Below, one piece after another: positions 17,452 through 27,296 of a stretch of 64,000 nucleotides of DNA (position 1 is its first letter; every line of letters begins with the position of its first letter). The notes beneath the pieces were generated by a model. That model saw only the letters and a program-made list of their open reading frames with translations, was not told the DNA's origin and ran no database searches. The translations under genes were made by a program, and so were the position numbers. Source of the stretch: CALJFL01 sp039964455 (GTDB lineage Bacteria > Pseudomonadota > Gammaproteobacteria > Pseudomonadales > Halieaceae); contig JBDVXK010000025.1 of NCBI GenBank assembly GCA_039964455.1, positions 186,001 to 250,000 on the forward strand, written 5' to 3'.

Positions 17452-18548
17452 AGCGTTGCTATTTGATCGCTTCGGCTACTGCTGAAGACTGGCTCTACCA
17501 CATCGCCCACCGCCACATACTCCTGGCCAACGGTGATGAGGCTGACAGTTTCTGGCAAGCCCGTGATCCACATTCCTTCGGCGCCATCCTCAAGGATTTC
17601 GACTACCTTGAACTCGACGCGATTTGAGCCATTGACGATACGAAGCCCCATTTGGCCAGCATCGTTCAGCGTTAATAGTGACGGCGCTACCCGATGGGCA
17701 AGCACTTTGTCGACACCCACTCGCAGCGACACCGTAAGGCCTGAGCGCAGGCTGTAATCGCTATTCTCAACGGTAATTTCAACGGGGTAAGTACGCGTCA
17801 TCGCATCACTTTGCTTACCAACAAATGACACCAGGCCGCTCACACTGCGGCCGGTGGAGGTCTGGCCAGAAACCGACTGGTTGGGAATCAGGCTGTCCAC
17901 CTCGTTCTCCGTCACTTGGGCAACAATCAACATTGGGTCCAGGTCTATCAGGGTGGCACAGGACTCGCCCGGCATCGCGTAGTCGCCCACATTCATATGC
18001 AAGTCTTCCACCACGCCAGAGAACGGCGCTACGATTCGGGTACGGGCCAGATTCAGCTCTTGGCGATGCACGTGAGCCCTGGCAGCTTCCTGCCTGGCTT
18101 CTGAATTAGCGATGGCCACATCGGAGAGTAAGCCCTGCTTCTTCAGCTTCAAGCTACCCTGATGCTCAATTTCAGCAGTCTGCAGCGCCGCCTGCGCCTC
18201 CTGCAGCGCCACTTCACGATCGTCGATCGCCACTTCGCACAGCAGATCACCCTTTGAAACTTGCGTGCCGCGTTCAACCGGCCTGGCTACAACCGAACCT
18301 GCGATCTCGGCTTTCACGTCCACCATCCGCTTACTCTCGGTCTTGCCGCGCAATACCAGTTGACGGGTGCGGGACTCGGAGGCAATCATAGAGACACGCA
18401 CGCGAGGATCGCCGCTATCAACAGAGGCAGCCTGGAGTGTTTCCTCCACGATCACCTCTTCAGCCTGGCTCTGTGGCAAAAAGCCCGATCCCAGCCAAAC
18501 AGTCAAGGCGAACGCTACCAAGGAGGCGGATACCACATTTTTAGACAT
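17448..18548 (-). CDS. RND efflux periplasmic adaptor (membrane fusion protein)
   Basis: 366 residues from the ATG at 18548, which is preceded by GGAAGGA. In-frame ATGs at 18569 and 18617 are possible but lie before the signal sequence. The N-terminus VVSASLVAFALTVWLG gives a signal/anchor. The body has the adaptor order: half a lipoyl domain (EIAGSVVARPVERGTQVSKG), an alpha-hairpin (EAQAALQTAEIEHQGSLKLK), the second lipoyl half (ARTRIVAPFSGVVEDLHMN), and beta-barrel domains. It links the RND permease encoded directly downstream (4-base overlap) to an outer-membrane channel that is not in the immediate vicinity. Confidence 0.9.
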   Translation of the reverse strand: MSKNVVSASLVAFALTVWLGSGFLPQSQAEEVIVEETLQAASVDSGDPRVRVSMIASESRTRQLVLRGKTESKRMVDVKAEIAGSVVARPVERGTQVSKGDLLCEVAIDDREVALQEAQAALQTAEIEHQGSLKLKKQGLLSDVAIANSEARQEAARAHVHRQELNLARTRIVAPFSGVVEDLHMNVGDYAMPGESCATLIDLDPMLIVAQVTENEVDSLIPNQSVSGQTSTGRSVSGLVSFVGKQSDAMTRTYPVEITVENSDYSLRSGLTVSLRVGVDKVLAHRVAPSLLTLNDAGQMGLRIVNGSNRVEFKVVEILEDGAEGMWITGLPETVSLITVGQEYVAVGDVVEPVFSSSRSDQIATL

Positions 18549-18812
18549 AACTTCCTTCCAATCAGACATTACATTCCTGTGCGCCTCGGGCACTTTTCGG
18601 CCAGCGCGGCGGAACATTTAAATGATATACGGGGGGGAATACGTCCAAATGCCTCATCCGGACCACCAGATCTGCACTTTTTGCTATTTTTTCAATGGCT
18701 TATGGCGCCAGAAATACCTTGGTTGGGCACGATTGCAGGCAGTTAGCCGCGGGCTAACCGGTCGAAATTGCAGAAATACTGCGCTTGGAACCGTTCTTCA
18801 GGATAATCCCGG

Positions 18813-20075
18813 TCATAGCGCGAAACGCCCTCTTATAGACCAGACATAGATGCTGCTTTCATCCGGATTGAGTGCGGGGTCTTTGAGATACTGGAAATCG
18901 GCTGTCAGCGCCAACTTCCTTGTTGTTTGCCAGCGAAAGAACAGCTCTGCGGTGTATTGGTCATCTCGGTCTGGTCCGAAAGAGAGCTCATTCACCTCTC
19001 CCCAGTTCACCGCAGCCCCAAATAAATTGCCTGGCACCGCGGTTGAGGAATTGGGCTGGTAGCCAAAGCCCAGGCTCAGGCTTTTTTCCAACAAGGAGCC
19101 ACTGTCGTCGGTGTAGCCGGCGCGGATAAACGGCATGAAACGGTTATTGAAGTAACGCGACCAGGAGAAATTGGCTCCCCAACCCTGAGGTGCCCCGGCT
19201 TCTTCCCTGGCATCCACATGCCACAGGGACAGGTGCACATTGTCCAGCGCGATGCGGGAATGAGAGCTGGTGTGCCCTATCTCAATACTGGAAAAATATT
19301 CGTTGTCGCCAAAAAAAGTATCGAAGCCTTCACTGATATCAGTGGGGTCTGAGTTGCGGTCAACCACGCTGCCGATGACATACACATTATTATCAAACAA
19401 ATGACCTGCACCTACGCCTAATGCCGCGTCACCTGGCAAGTCGGTGGCAGCTGAGCCTGTCGAAAACGCCAGGTTCATAAAATGCAGCCAGGGGCTCGCC
19501 ATACCATAGACATCAAAAAAATCAGTCGCATCGAGAAAACCGCTTAACACTACTGTGCGACCGCTGTTCATACTCTGGCGCCAGTACAGATTGGTGAAAC
19601 GGGTTTCCTGGTCGCTGAACGGAGGTGCGGTCAATCCAGCATAGCCAACGTCACCCAGGTAGAAATCACTGGGAGCCGTATCGCTATAACCATGGCGATG
19701 CTCCAATTTGTAAACCACGCCTCCAGAGGTCGTTTCGCCGTCGCCAGTCAGGTTCCAGCTGCCATACACACGAAACATACCACCACTGGCAGAGTCATCG
19801 CCGCCCGGCAGGGATTCACTGGCATTTACGGTCACGGCTGAATAATCCATACCGAGGCTGAAGCCGTGCTCCTCTTTCATTTTTGTCTGCCATTGCTCCA
19901 GGGGAGTAAATACTTCACTCTCTATGAAGCCCCCTTTTTCAGCGCGGTCGGTTTCTATGGTCTGCTCCACCGAATCTGGGCCACCGAAGACAGGTGAATC
20001 TCCTTCCGCCAGGCTAGCCTGCACTGGGACAAGAGTAGCTGCTACCACCAGCAAAGGACCGAGGGGTTTTAACAT
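18813..20075 (-). CDS. OprB-like carbohydrate-selective porin family protein
   Basis: 420 residues from the ATG at 20075. An upstream TTG at 20117 would precede the signal peptide and is rejected. Signal: MLKPLGPLLVVAATLVPVQA, cleaved near SLA. The mature protein has alternating aromatic beta-strand patterns (YGSWNLTGDG, GVVYKLEHRHGYSD, RFTNLYWRQS) and ends in IRGRFAL. This fits an outer-membrane barrel of the OprB (PF04966-like) family with a C-terminal aromatic. It may be a channel for sugars or small organics. It lies in the same orientation as another barrel protein 61 bases upstream. Confidence 0.72.
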   Translation of the reverse strand: MLKPLGPLLVVAATLVPVQASLAEGDSPVFGGPDSVEQTIETDRAEKGGFIESEVFTPLEQWQTKMKEEHGFSLGMDYSAVTVNASESLPGGDDSASGGMFRVYGSWNLTGDGETTSGGVVYKLEHRHGYSDTAPSDFYLGDVGYAGLTAPPFSDQETRFTNLYWRQSMNSGRTVVLSGFLDATDFFDVYGMASPWLHFMNLAFSTGSAATDLPGDAALGVGAGHLFDNNVYVIGSVVDRNSDPTDISEGFDTFFGDNEYFSSIEIGHTSSHSRIALDNVHLSLWHVDAREEAGAPQGWGANFSWSRYFNNRFMPFIRAGYTDDSGSLLEKSLSLGFGYQPNSSTAVPGNLFGAAVNWGEVNELSFGPDRDDQYTAELFFRWQTTRKLALTADFQYLKDPALNPDESSIYVWSIRGRFAL

Positions 20076-20136
20076 GTGGGTTTTCTCATTGGTAAACACT
20101 GTGCCGTGATCCAGCAATGGCTAAGTAATCAAGTGG

Positions 20137-21351
20137 CTATTGAAACATACGCGCGAAGACGTTTTCGACCACCGGCGCAATATTGATACCGAACATCCAG
20201 CGAGGGCCGAAGGCATCTGGCTGATCAACAAAATAATTAATCTCGGCACCCAGCTTCCAGGGGCGCCCGTTCCAGATCACTGTTTTACCAAAACTCAGGT
20301 TGAGCGGCAGCGTCCACTGGCTGTTTTCGTGGTCATAGCTCATGATAGGTGCACTGCCGACATTCCAGCCAGCACCAGGCAAGAATGTGGCAAAGGCGTT
20401 GAATGTGGTCAAACTAACATCCGCGTCGCCAGAGCCGCCTATATCTGTCTGGTAGGTGGTCAACGCGCCCACCACATACTTCTTACTGATTTTGCCAATA
20501 AGAAACTCCGGCCCAAGGTTCCATCGATCAGGGCCCAGCTCATCTTTGGTTGCTGTTGGCAGGGTAGAGATCATCCCTACCGCCCACAACAAGCCTGTGT
20601 CGGTGGTACGCCCATAGGCCAGATCGAAACCGATATCACCCATGCCGCTGACTGAATCAAAGTCACCTTCCGTACCGTCGTATACCGGCTGATCCAGAAT
20701 AATGGGGAAGGCGGGGCGGAAAAAAACCGTGGCGCCATTGTCCAGTTTGAAGGGAAAAGAAGGTTGGTATAACACCGTAGTGCCACTCTGATCATCAGCG
20801 TCAGGCAAGTCACCTTCAAACAAACGATACTGGAATTTGAAGGTCTGGCTGGCCAGCGGCGTATTGGGGTTGGCCAATGACTTCGCCACCTCCTCAGCGG
20901 AGGGTTCCGCGGCGCTACCGGCGTTGCCCGCGTTACCTGCATTCGAATCCATTACTATAGGTTCACCTGCAGACAGAACCGAGAACTCCAGCACCTCGCC
21001 ACTTGCTCTGTCTACCGCCCTATAAACTGCTTCTTGCCCAACGGCTTTTTCTAATCGAGCACAAGTCTCGCTCTGACCCACGGTGATACAGACCTGATCC
21101 TCACCCTCTATTCGCCAGGTACGCGGAAACGTTTCACCCCATACTGTTAATTCCCCGGTGCCATCCTTGTTGTATCGCCCAACAGAGGTGACACCCTCTT
21201 TCGGCTTGGCCTCGACTACCGTATCGGACATCAGGCGACGAAGGTTCTCAGCGCCGGTATAGGGCTCCCAGGTTTGCGCCAGCACCGCACCCGGAAGAGC
21301 GAACAAAAGCGTAAAAAGAAATGGGCGGACAGCCCGGGAACGAAACCGCAT
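20137..21351 (-). CDS. Outer-membrane beta-barrel protein, phenol-degradation MetA-like
   Basis: 404 residues. Signal peptide SRAVRPFLFTLLFALPGAVLA. Residues about 25-130 form a small globular domain of unknown function (WEPYTGAENLRRLMSDTVVE onward) with two cysteines (VCITVG and SETCARL). An NAG-repeat linker follows (SNAGNAGNAGSAAEPSAEE). The rest is a barrel resembling the MetA/transporter family found in aromatic-degradation loci: MGDIGFDLAYGRTTDTG, STLPTATKDELGPDRWNLG. Such proteins may take up hydrophobic compounds. The fusion of an N-terminal domain to the barrel is less common. Function beyond outer-membrane location is inference. Confidence 0.68.
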   Translation of the reverse strand: MRFRSRAVRPFLFTLLFALPGAVLAQTWEPYTGAENLRRLMSDTVVEAKPKEGVTSVGRYNKDGTGELTVWGETFPRTWRIEGEDQVCITVGQSETCARLEKAVGQEAVYRAVDRASGEVLEFSVLSAGEPIVMDSNAGNAGNAGSAAEPSAEEVAKSLANPNTPLASQTFKFQYRLFEGDLPDADDQSGTTVLYQPSFPFKLDNGATVFFRPAFPIILDQPVYDGTEGDFDSVSGMGDIGFDLAYGRTTDTGLLWAVGMISTLPTATKDELGPDRWNLGPEFLIGKISKKYVVGALTTYQTDIGGSGDADVSLTTFNAFATFLPGAGWNVGSAPIMSYDHENSQWTLPLNLSFGKTVIWNGRPWKLGAEINYFVDQPDAFGPRWMFGINIAPVVENVFARMFQ

Positions 21352-21439
21352 TTTTCATAGTCCTTGAACGTAAAGCGAGGGCGTTGCCGCAAGACAGCGG
21401 CGGCAACTACCCGGTGAAGATAACCGCAGAGAACACCAA

Positions 21440-22942
21440 TCAGTCGGCTGGTATATAGTCGCCTATAACGCCCTGGTACTGCATTTCAGGGAAGCTGATT
21501 GCCGCTTCAGACAATTTTCCATCGACATCATTGCGGAAAATATCGCCCCCCTTCATCACAATCCGAATGCTTGGAATGAGCTTGTATTCGGGGTCCGCAT
21601 CGAACCACTTATCAGTGCCACCGATCGTGGAGATATCCTCCAGCGGGTTGCCATCAACCAAAATAAGGTCTGCATAGGCGCCCTCTTCAACCACTCCCAG
21701 CTTTCCCGCTTTATAGGGGTTACGGGGGCCGGACATCGCCAACATTTCACCCGCCGTGGAGGTCAGTTGTTTCAACACCTCGAAGTTGCTGCCAAACGCC
21801 TGTGATCGCCACCAAATCTCGTACCTGCGGGCGCGCTCGGCGTCCGAGAACTCTCCCACATAGTCAGAGGCGAATACGACCTTCACATTGTTCTTCAACA
21901 GCCGCTCACCAAAATCACCGTAGGCCTCCTGCAACTGGGCAACCAAGGGTAGTTTGTCTGCTGGCATTAGCGGATTCTTGGCCAGATCAGGCGACAAGCC
22001 CCACATCTGTGGCACCACGTAACCGCCCTCTTTAGCTATACGCTTCATAGTTTTGTCTGAGATGAAAAACCCATGCTCAAAAGTCTTTACACCGCAATCA
22101 AGTAATCGGTCCACTGAGCGGTCATTAAATGTATGCGCACCTACATAGGTTCCCCAGTCTTTGGCAGCTTCCACAATCGCGCAGATTTCTTCCTTGGAGT
22201 ACTGGGTCGTATCGATTGGATCGAAGCGAGAAGAACCGCCGCCGCCACCCATGACCTTGATTTGAGTGGCGCCGTTACGCAGGTTCAACCGAGTGGCTTT
22301 GAGTACCTCTGGAATGCCGTCTGCAACAGTTCCTATGCCGAAGCGTTCAAAGTTAGACAAATCGCCGGCATCATTATGGCTAAAACCACCGTCTGATCTG
22401 TCCCTGAAGTCACCGTGTCCGGACGTCTGAGAGATAAAGGAGCCAGACGGGTACATACGAGACCCCACCACGGTGCCCTGGTCTATCGCACGGGCCAAAC
22501 CAAACGTCGGTCCGCCCATATCCCGAACCGTGGTAAAGCCGTCCATAAGGAAGCGCTTAATTACAACCGTAGCGTTGTAAGACATATCGGTGAGATCCAT
22601 ATTGGTCTCAACCACGCCAAAGTTGCGGTTAATCATCACATGAGCATGACCATCAATCAGGCCCGGCATCAGTGTGCGACCTCCGCCATCAATAACATGG
22701 GTATTCGGTCCGGCACTCGCGCCGGCGCCTATAGCCTTGATCAACTCTCCCTCGACCAGAACGTCCTGACCGCTAGACAGCTTGTTAGTCTTGCCGTCAA
22801 ATATTTTGACGTTCTTAAACAGGATATTTTGCGTTGTCGTGCTTTCTTCGGCTGACAACATGCCTGAGAAAAGCCCAAATACAGCTATTATCGCTGCCCC
22901 AGCCATGAACTTCTCTAATTGTCCCCTACATTTCCTAACCAT
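21440..22942 (-). CDS. Exported amidohydrolase (imidazolonepropionase/prolidase-like)
   Basis: 500 residues from the ATG at 22942, chosen because GGAG lies 7 bases upstream; an in-frame GTG at 23017 and an ATG at 22948 are alternatives. Signal peptide in FMAGAAIIAVFGLFSGMLSA. The amidohydrolase TIM barrel shows the first metal site MPGLIDGHAHV, downstream His in VGAHTFN and TFEHGFFI, and the metal Asp in VFASDYVGEF. The end has the usual ADLILVDGNPLEDIS. Members with a signal peptide hydrolyse amide bonds such as Xaa-Pro dipeptides or N-acyl compounds outside the cytoplasm. It is a paralogue of the gene at 50874-52205. Confidence 0.88.
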   Translation of the reverse strand: MVRKCRGQLEKFMAGAAIIAVFGLFSGMLSAEESTTTQNILFKNVKIFDGKTNKLSSGQDVLVEGELIKAIGAGASAGPNTHVIDGGGRTLMPGLIDGHAHVMINRNFGVVETNMDLTDMSYNATVVIKRFLMDGFTTVRDMGGPTFGLARAIDQGTVVGSRMYPSGSFISQTSGHGDFRDRSDGGFSHNDAGDLSNFERFGIGTVADGIPEVLKATRLNLRNGATQIKVMGGGGGSSRFDPIDTTQYSKEEICAIVEAAKDWGTYVGAHTFNDRSVDRLLDCGVKTFEHGFFISDKTMKRIAKEGGYVVPQMWGLSPDLAKNPLMPADKLPLVAQLQEAYGDFGERLLKNNVKVVFASDYVGEFSDAERARRYEIWWRSQAFGSNFEVLKQLTSTAGEMLAMSGPRNPYKAGKLGVVEEGAYADLILVDGNPLEDISTIGGTDKWFDADPEYKLIPSIRIVMKGGDIFRNDVDGKLSEAAISFPEMQYQGVIGDYIPAD

Positions 22943-23177
22943 GGTCATTCTCCAAAATTCGACACGACAACGAGAAACAGAGGCGCTTCTCGAATGCTGC
23001 GGCAGTATACAAAACACGGTGGAAAAAAGCGCTCCCGACAGTATTCTTTACTGATGATATTTCAGGAAAAAGCAACTGCCCCTCTCGCGAGGCTGCACCG
23101 CTGACTTCACCACCTTGACCACGAGATTGCCGTTTTGGGACAGCGAATACACCGTTAACTTCGGCATAATAACGGTC

Positions 23178-24125
23178 ATGCCCCACGCTCTGGCCATGCG
23201 CACCCTATTCGCACCTCAATGCCTGCTCGCATTGGCCGTCCTGGCTGGCCTTCTGCGGTTTGGCAATCCTGCTATCGCACTTCTTGCTGGCGCTGCAATC
23301 TCGTTAGGGTTCAACAAAGAAGTCCTACCATGGGCCGGTACTATTGGAAAATATGCGTTACAGGCCGCCATCGTGCTGATGGGGTTAAAGCTTAATGCTA
23401 GCCAATTAATTCAAATCAGCTCTGACTACAGCTTGCTGGTTACCGTCTACGTGGGGCTTACCATCGGTATCGGCCTTATGCTCGGCAAATGGTTAGGCAA
23501 CCAAAGAAAATGCAGCCAGTTAATCTCTACGGGCACCGCGATATGCGGAGGCACGACCATTGCCAGCTTGTCTCCCGTTATCGGAGCAAAGCCTGAACAG
23601 ACTGGCGTTGCGCTGACGCTGGTATTCCTGCTGAACGCGCTGGCACTCTTTGTTTTCCCGATAGTGGGCGAAGCCTTGTCACTGACGCAGGAGCAATTTG
23701 GTATATGGGCCGCACTCGCAATTCATGACACCTCCTCCGTCGTTGCCACTGCGGCTATTTACGGAGAGGAAGCTGCCACCATTGCCACCACAGTCAAACT
23801 TGGGCGAACACTCTGGTTAATCCCCCTCCTATTGGTCTTCAGCGTACTGGAGCAGCGAGGCTCCGCTACGCTGAGACTGCCTTTCTTCGTAATCGCTTTC
23901 GTGGCCACCGCTTCACTTGGCTCATTCATAGCGATTCCGGCCGAGATAGTCAGCGCCGCCTCAATGGCCAGTAAAAACTTGCTGGTGGTAGCACTTTTCT
24001 TTATCGGTACGGAAATCAATCGAGCCACACTGAAACAACTACGCGGAGCAATACTGCTACACGGATTGCTACTCTGGGCATTGGTGGTTCCACTGGTGCT
24101 ATTGCTGGTTACCCAAACCGTTTAG
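23178..24125 (+). CDS. yeiH: YeiH family putative sulfate exporter/membrane protein
   Basis: 315 residues from the ATG at 23178; a TTG at 23115 and an ATG at 23196 are other choices. About 9-10 hydrophobic helices. Family marks are GNPAIALLAGAAISLGF, LQAAIVLMGLKLN, STGTAICGGTTIASLSPVIGA and the pore-like WAALAIHDTSSVVATAAIYG. This is the UPF0324/YeiH (PSE) family, often called putative sulfate exporters although transport is little tested. It is transcribed away from the amidohydrolase and has no obvious functional partner here. Confidence 0.88.
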   Translation: MPHALAMRTLFAPQCLLALAVLAGLLRFGNPAIALLAGAAISLGFNKEVLPWAGTIGKYALQAAIVLMGLKLNASQLIQISSDYSLLVTVYVGLTIGIGLMLGKWLGNQRKCSQLISTGTAICGGTTIASLSPVIGAKPEQTGVALTLVFLLNALALFVFPIVGEALSLTQEQFGIWAALAIHDTSSVVATAAIYGEEAATIATTVKLGRTLWLIPLLLVFSVLEQRGSATLRLPFFVIAFVATASLGSFIAIPAEIVSAASMASKNLLVVALFFIGTEINRATLKQLRGAILLHGLLLWALVVPLVLLLVTQTV

Positions 24126-24226
24126 TTCTGTTTGCGCATTTCTGGGGAAATCATCAAACCTTTGGTTATAACCATATAGATATTGATTACTTTGCCCAGA
24201 TTCGGGGATCTCCTAAAATCCCTGCC

Positions 24227-24316
24227 ATGAGTATCCGCAACGTCAAAATCGATTTTCTCAGCGCAGCTGCCATTGCGGCCTTCGCGCTCTTTGTACTGGC
24301 ACCTGTATTAGCCTGA
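24227..24316 (+). CDS. Possible 29-residue membrane miniprotein
   Basis: An ATG at 24227 opens 29 codons to a TGA at 24314-24316. The product starts with MSIRNVKIDFL and continues as a hydrophobic run (AAAIAAFALFVLAPVLA) long enough to cross a membrane. Its end overlaps the 3' end of the converging transporter gene by 9 bases. No good ribosome site is visible (only TCCTAAAATCCC upstream), so it may be chance. Confidence 0.25.
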   Translation: MSIRNVKIDFLSAAAIAAFALFVLAPVLA

Positions 24317-25636
24317 CCCCCCCGCTGTCGCGGCTCTCTGGGGCCTTAGAAACAACACTGCCACACCTGCCATAAACGAGCCACCCGCCATTATCAGGGC
24401 GATGTTTTCCAGTGCCAGACCCGCAGCAAACAGGAACCCGGGGATCATTGGGCCAAGTACCGCACCCCCACGACCAACACCCAGCACCAGACCGGAACCC
24501 GAACCCAAAAGCGATGAGGGATACGAAACCGCAAAGAGTCCGAAAAAGCCCGAGATAGCCGCAAAGATAAACAACCCCGTGACAAACCCAACCAGCTTCA
24601 TGCTCTCTAGCGACTCTGTAAAGTAGGGAAATGCGGCAACACCTGTCGCCGCCGATATGAGGCAGAATGCCATCAATAGCCGAATCGGCAGAAACCTTGC
24701 AATTATGCTCAATCCTATTGAACCGATCACTCCTCCAAGGCTGATAACACCGAGAACAGTGGTTGCTTCAGAGGTGGAATAACCAAGGTCAGAAACAATC
24801 GTGGGAATCCACTTCACAAAGTAATAATAGGTCCCCACATTGCCCAGATAGGCGAAAAGCAAGATTACGGTCATAAGACCCAACCCCGACTTAAACAGGC
24901 TAGCCATGCCCACCGGTTCCGCCACTTGCGTCTCTCTGGAAGGCAGGCTTTGCGGTACGGAGTGCCCCAAGCGCCGCATGATGCTCTGTATGCGCACAAG
25001 GGCATCGTCCGGCCGCTTGCGCTCAAGAAAGGTAATCGTTTCAGGAACCAGAAAATAAACCAGCGGAATAAACAGCAGGCTCAAAAAGGCGCCCAGATAA
25101 AAAGTGACCCGCCAGTCATATTCTCGAAGTAATGGCGCGAGGAAAGTCGCGCCCAGGTAGACACCGAATGCGAAACCACCGGCTACCAGCACTACCGCTA
25201 ACGACCTGTTTTTATCATTGCAAAAATCCGATGATGTCGCGGTAGCTGCCGCCAAAAGGCCGCCTATCCCTATTCCGGTAAAAACACGCGCTGCTCCCAG
25301 CATGTAAACGTTGGGGGAAATGCCAGCAAAGAGCATGCCCACGGTCAAAATGACAAGTCCCAGCAGTAATGTGGGACGGCGACCTCGGCTATCAGCTAAT
25401 GCGCCCATGATAATTGAGCCCAGTGCCATTCCCATCAGCTCTAGCGAGAGGACAACACCCAAGGTGGCTTTGGAAATCTCCCATTCCGCTGTGATGCCAG
25501 GCGCTGCAAACGCAATGGATAGAACGTCATATCCATCCAACGCCAGTATGCCGATGCAAATCGCCACCACATACCATTGGCCCGCGCCCATCGGTTCATG
25601 TTGGAGCACTTCTAGAGGCCCTGTATCAGTATTCAT
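24308..25636 (-). CDS. MFS transporter, aromatic-acid:H+ symporter (AAHS) type
   Basis: 442 residues from the ATG at 25636, which has AGGG six bases upstream; an ATG five codons earlier (25651) is possible. Twelve membrane segments. The first helix carries LALDGYDVLSIAFAAPGI, the DGxD signature of the AAHS branch (PcaK, BenK, MhpT), where the Asp residues are needed for aromatic-acid uptake. The helix 2-3 loop is MGALADSRGRRPTLL, an MFS motif A. A likely substrate is an aromatic or related carboxylic acid, which fits the catabolic genes around it. It is transcribed divergently from the wax ester synthase gene. Confidence 0.88.
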   Translation of the reverse strand: MNTDTGPLEVLQHEPMGAGQWYVVAICIGILALDGYDVLSIAFAAPGITAEWEISKATLGVVLSLELMGMALGSIIMGALADSRGRRPTLLLGLVILTVGMLFAGISPNVYMLGAARVFTGIGIGGLLAAATATSSDFCNDKNRSLAVVLVAGGFAFGVYLGATFLAPLLREYDWRVTFYLGAFLSLLFIPLVYFLVPETITFLERKRPDDALVRIQSIMRRLGHSVPQSLPSRETQVAEPVGMASLFKSGLGLMTVILLFAYLGNVGTYYYFVKWIPTIVSDLGYSTSEATTVLGVISLGGVIGSIGLSIIARFLPIRLLMAFCLISAATGVAAFPYFTESLESMKLVGFVTGLFIFAAISGFFGLFAVSYPSSLLGSGSGLVLGVGRGGAVLGPMIPGFLFAAGLALENIALIMAGGSFMAGVAVLFLRPQRAATAGGSG

Positions 25637-25829
25637 ATTATTCCCTGCCATTTTTTAACTGAATGACTGCAATCTACCTGTTCCAGGCATTGTTGATGAT
25701 ATCCATTTAGGCATGCAGGTATTCCCTGAGACATCTGCAGAGCATATACCTTTGCCTCAATTGCCATCCAAGCCCTCTGGCCGCTTCACTATCCTAGTAA
25801 GTCGTAAAAGCCATGGAACAGCCGACAGT

Positions 25830-27296
25830 ATGCAGCAACTATCGCCAATGGACGCGGCATTTCTCTACCTGGAGAACGAGTCGACCCACGCTCACGGCAC
25901 ACTTGTATGGATCTACGATGCGAGTGACTGCACGAGCGGCGCGATTAATCGCAAAGCGCTACTGGACCATATGGCCTCAAGGCTGAACGTGTCGCCAATA
26001 TTTACGCGCAAGATCCATAGGCTCCCCCTCGACTTCGATTACCCCTACTGGGTCGACGATGAGGGCTTTGAACTGCTTTATCACGTACGCGAAAGGGTAA
26101 TGCCCGAAAATGGCAACTGGGAGGATTTTTGCAATCTGGTCGCCGAGGTGCATTCACAGCCACTGAACCACGACCACCCGCTTTGGGAAATGACCCTGGT
26201 ACCCGAATTGCAGAACATTCCGGGCTTGCCCAAGAGGTGCTTCGCTATTCTCGGCAAATTCCACCATGTAGCGATTGATGGCGCCACAGGGATGGAGATC
26301 ATTACGCGGATACACGACTGCCCGGATAATCCGGAACCCTCACTCAGCCATCCGGCCCCACGCAGCGCCAGAAAGCCTGGCCTGAGAGAAGGCCTGTTTC
26401 GCGCTGCCGTACGCAATGTAGCGGCGCTGGACAAAAGTCTGGAGCTAATGGGCGTCAAACCGCGCCCAGCATCCGAAGAAGCCGAAGACGCCCCCCCGGT
26501 GGTTGAAACCGTCATAGAAGAGACATACGAGGATCCCGCCGGCATCCCACAGACAATTTTCAACAAAAGCGTCGGTAATGAAAGCGCTTGGGACAGTCGC
26601 AGCTTCGACCTGACTGAGATAAAGAAGATGCGACTGGCAGTACCGGGAGCCACAGTAAATGACGTGCTCCTGACAGTTTGCGGTGGCGGCTTGCGCAGCT
26701 ACCTCGCCTCGATCAATGAGCTCCCTGAATCGTCAATGAAGGCTGGCTGTCCGGTGAACATTCGAACCGCAGAAGAAGCAAGCCGCGGCGGCAATAAAAT
26801 TTCCGCCATCATCATCAGCATGCACACCAACATTGAAGACCCCCTGAAACGCCTGGCAGCAATCACTCAGTCATCCGCCGCTGCCAAACATCGAGCCAGC
26901 CAGCGTGGCTCGCGCAAAGTATTAGACCTTGTCTCTATAGTTCCAGCTCAGGCACAGGCATTGCTGGGACATGCAGTAGGAGCTGCTACAAAGCAGATAA
27001 ATCGCGCTTTTCAGTTCAACTGCTCCGTCTCCAATCTTCCCGGCCCCCAACAAGAACTGCATATGCTGGGAGGTCGGCTCCATACTATTAGCGCAGCGAT
27101 GCCAGTAATGAATGGCTTCGGTTTATTCGTGGGTCTCACAACCTGCGCTGGCAAATTAAGCATATCCATGAGTTCCAGCGCCAAAATATTACCCACACCC
27201 TCACAGCTTGGTGATGCTATGGATGAATCCTATCAGGCACTTCGCCTGGCAAGCATAAAAGGCGCTAAAGCGAAGCGGCCCAGGAAACAAAACTAA
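25830..27296 (+). CDS. Wax ester synthase / acyl-CoA:diacylglycerol acyltransferase (WS/DGAT)
   Basis: 488 residues when begun at the ATG at 25830, which gives the family N-terminus MQQLSPMDAAFLYLENE. An ATG at 25713 would add 39 unrelated residues. The catalytic motif HHVAIDG is at residues 145-151. Later marks are PGATVNDVLLTVCGGGLR and NCSVSNLPGPQ (the conserved N-x-P-G-P). The enzyme joins fatty acyl-CoA to fatty alcohols or diacylglycerol to make wax esters or triacylglycerol storage lipid at the inner membrane face. It shares one base with the next gene (TAATG) and heads a four-gene lipid operon. Confidence 0.93.
   Translation: MQQLSPMDAAFLYLENESTHAHGTLVWIYDASDCTSGAINRKALLDHMASRLNVSPIFTRKIHRLPLDFDYPYWVDDEGFELLYHVRERVMPENGNWEDFCNLVAEVHSQPLNHDHPLWEMTLVPELQNIPGLPKRCFAILGKFHHVAIDGATGMEIITRIHDCPDNPEPSLSHPAPRSARKPGLREGLFRAAVRNVAALDKSLELMGVKPRPASEEAEDAPPVVETVIEETYEDPAGIPQTIFNKSVGNESAWDSRSFDLTEIKKMRLAVPGATVNDVLLTVCGGGLRSYLASINELPESSMKAGCPVNIRTAEEASRGGNKISAIIISMHTNIEDPLKRLAAITQSSAAAKHRASQRGSRKVLDLVSIVPAQAQALLGHAVGAATKQINRAFQFNCSVSNLPGPQQELHMLGGRLHTISAAMPVMNGFGLFVGLTTCAGKLSISMSSSAKILPTPSQLGDAMDESYQALRLASIKGAKAKRPRKQN

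Noticed and set aside
18622..18849. 75-codon plus-strand frame upstream of the adaptor gene
   Set aside because: No motifs and no ribosome site; the region is the likely promoter of the RND genes.
20076..20117. TTG start for the OprB-like gene
   Set aside because: It would place 14 polar residues before an otherwise standard signal peptide; the ATG at 20075 is preferred.
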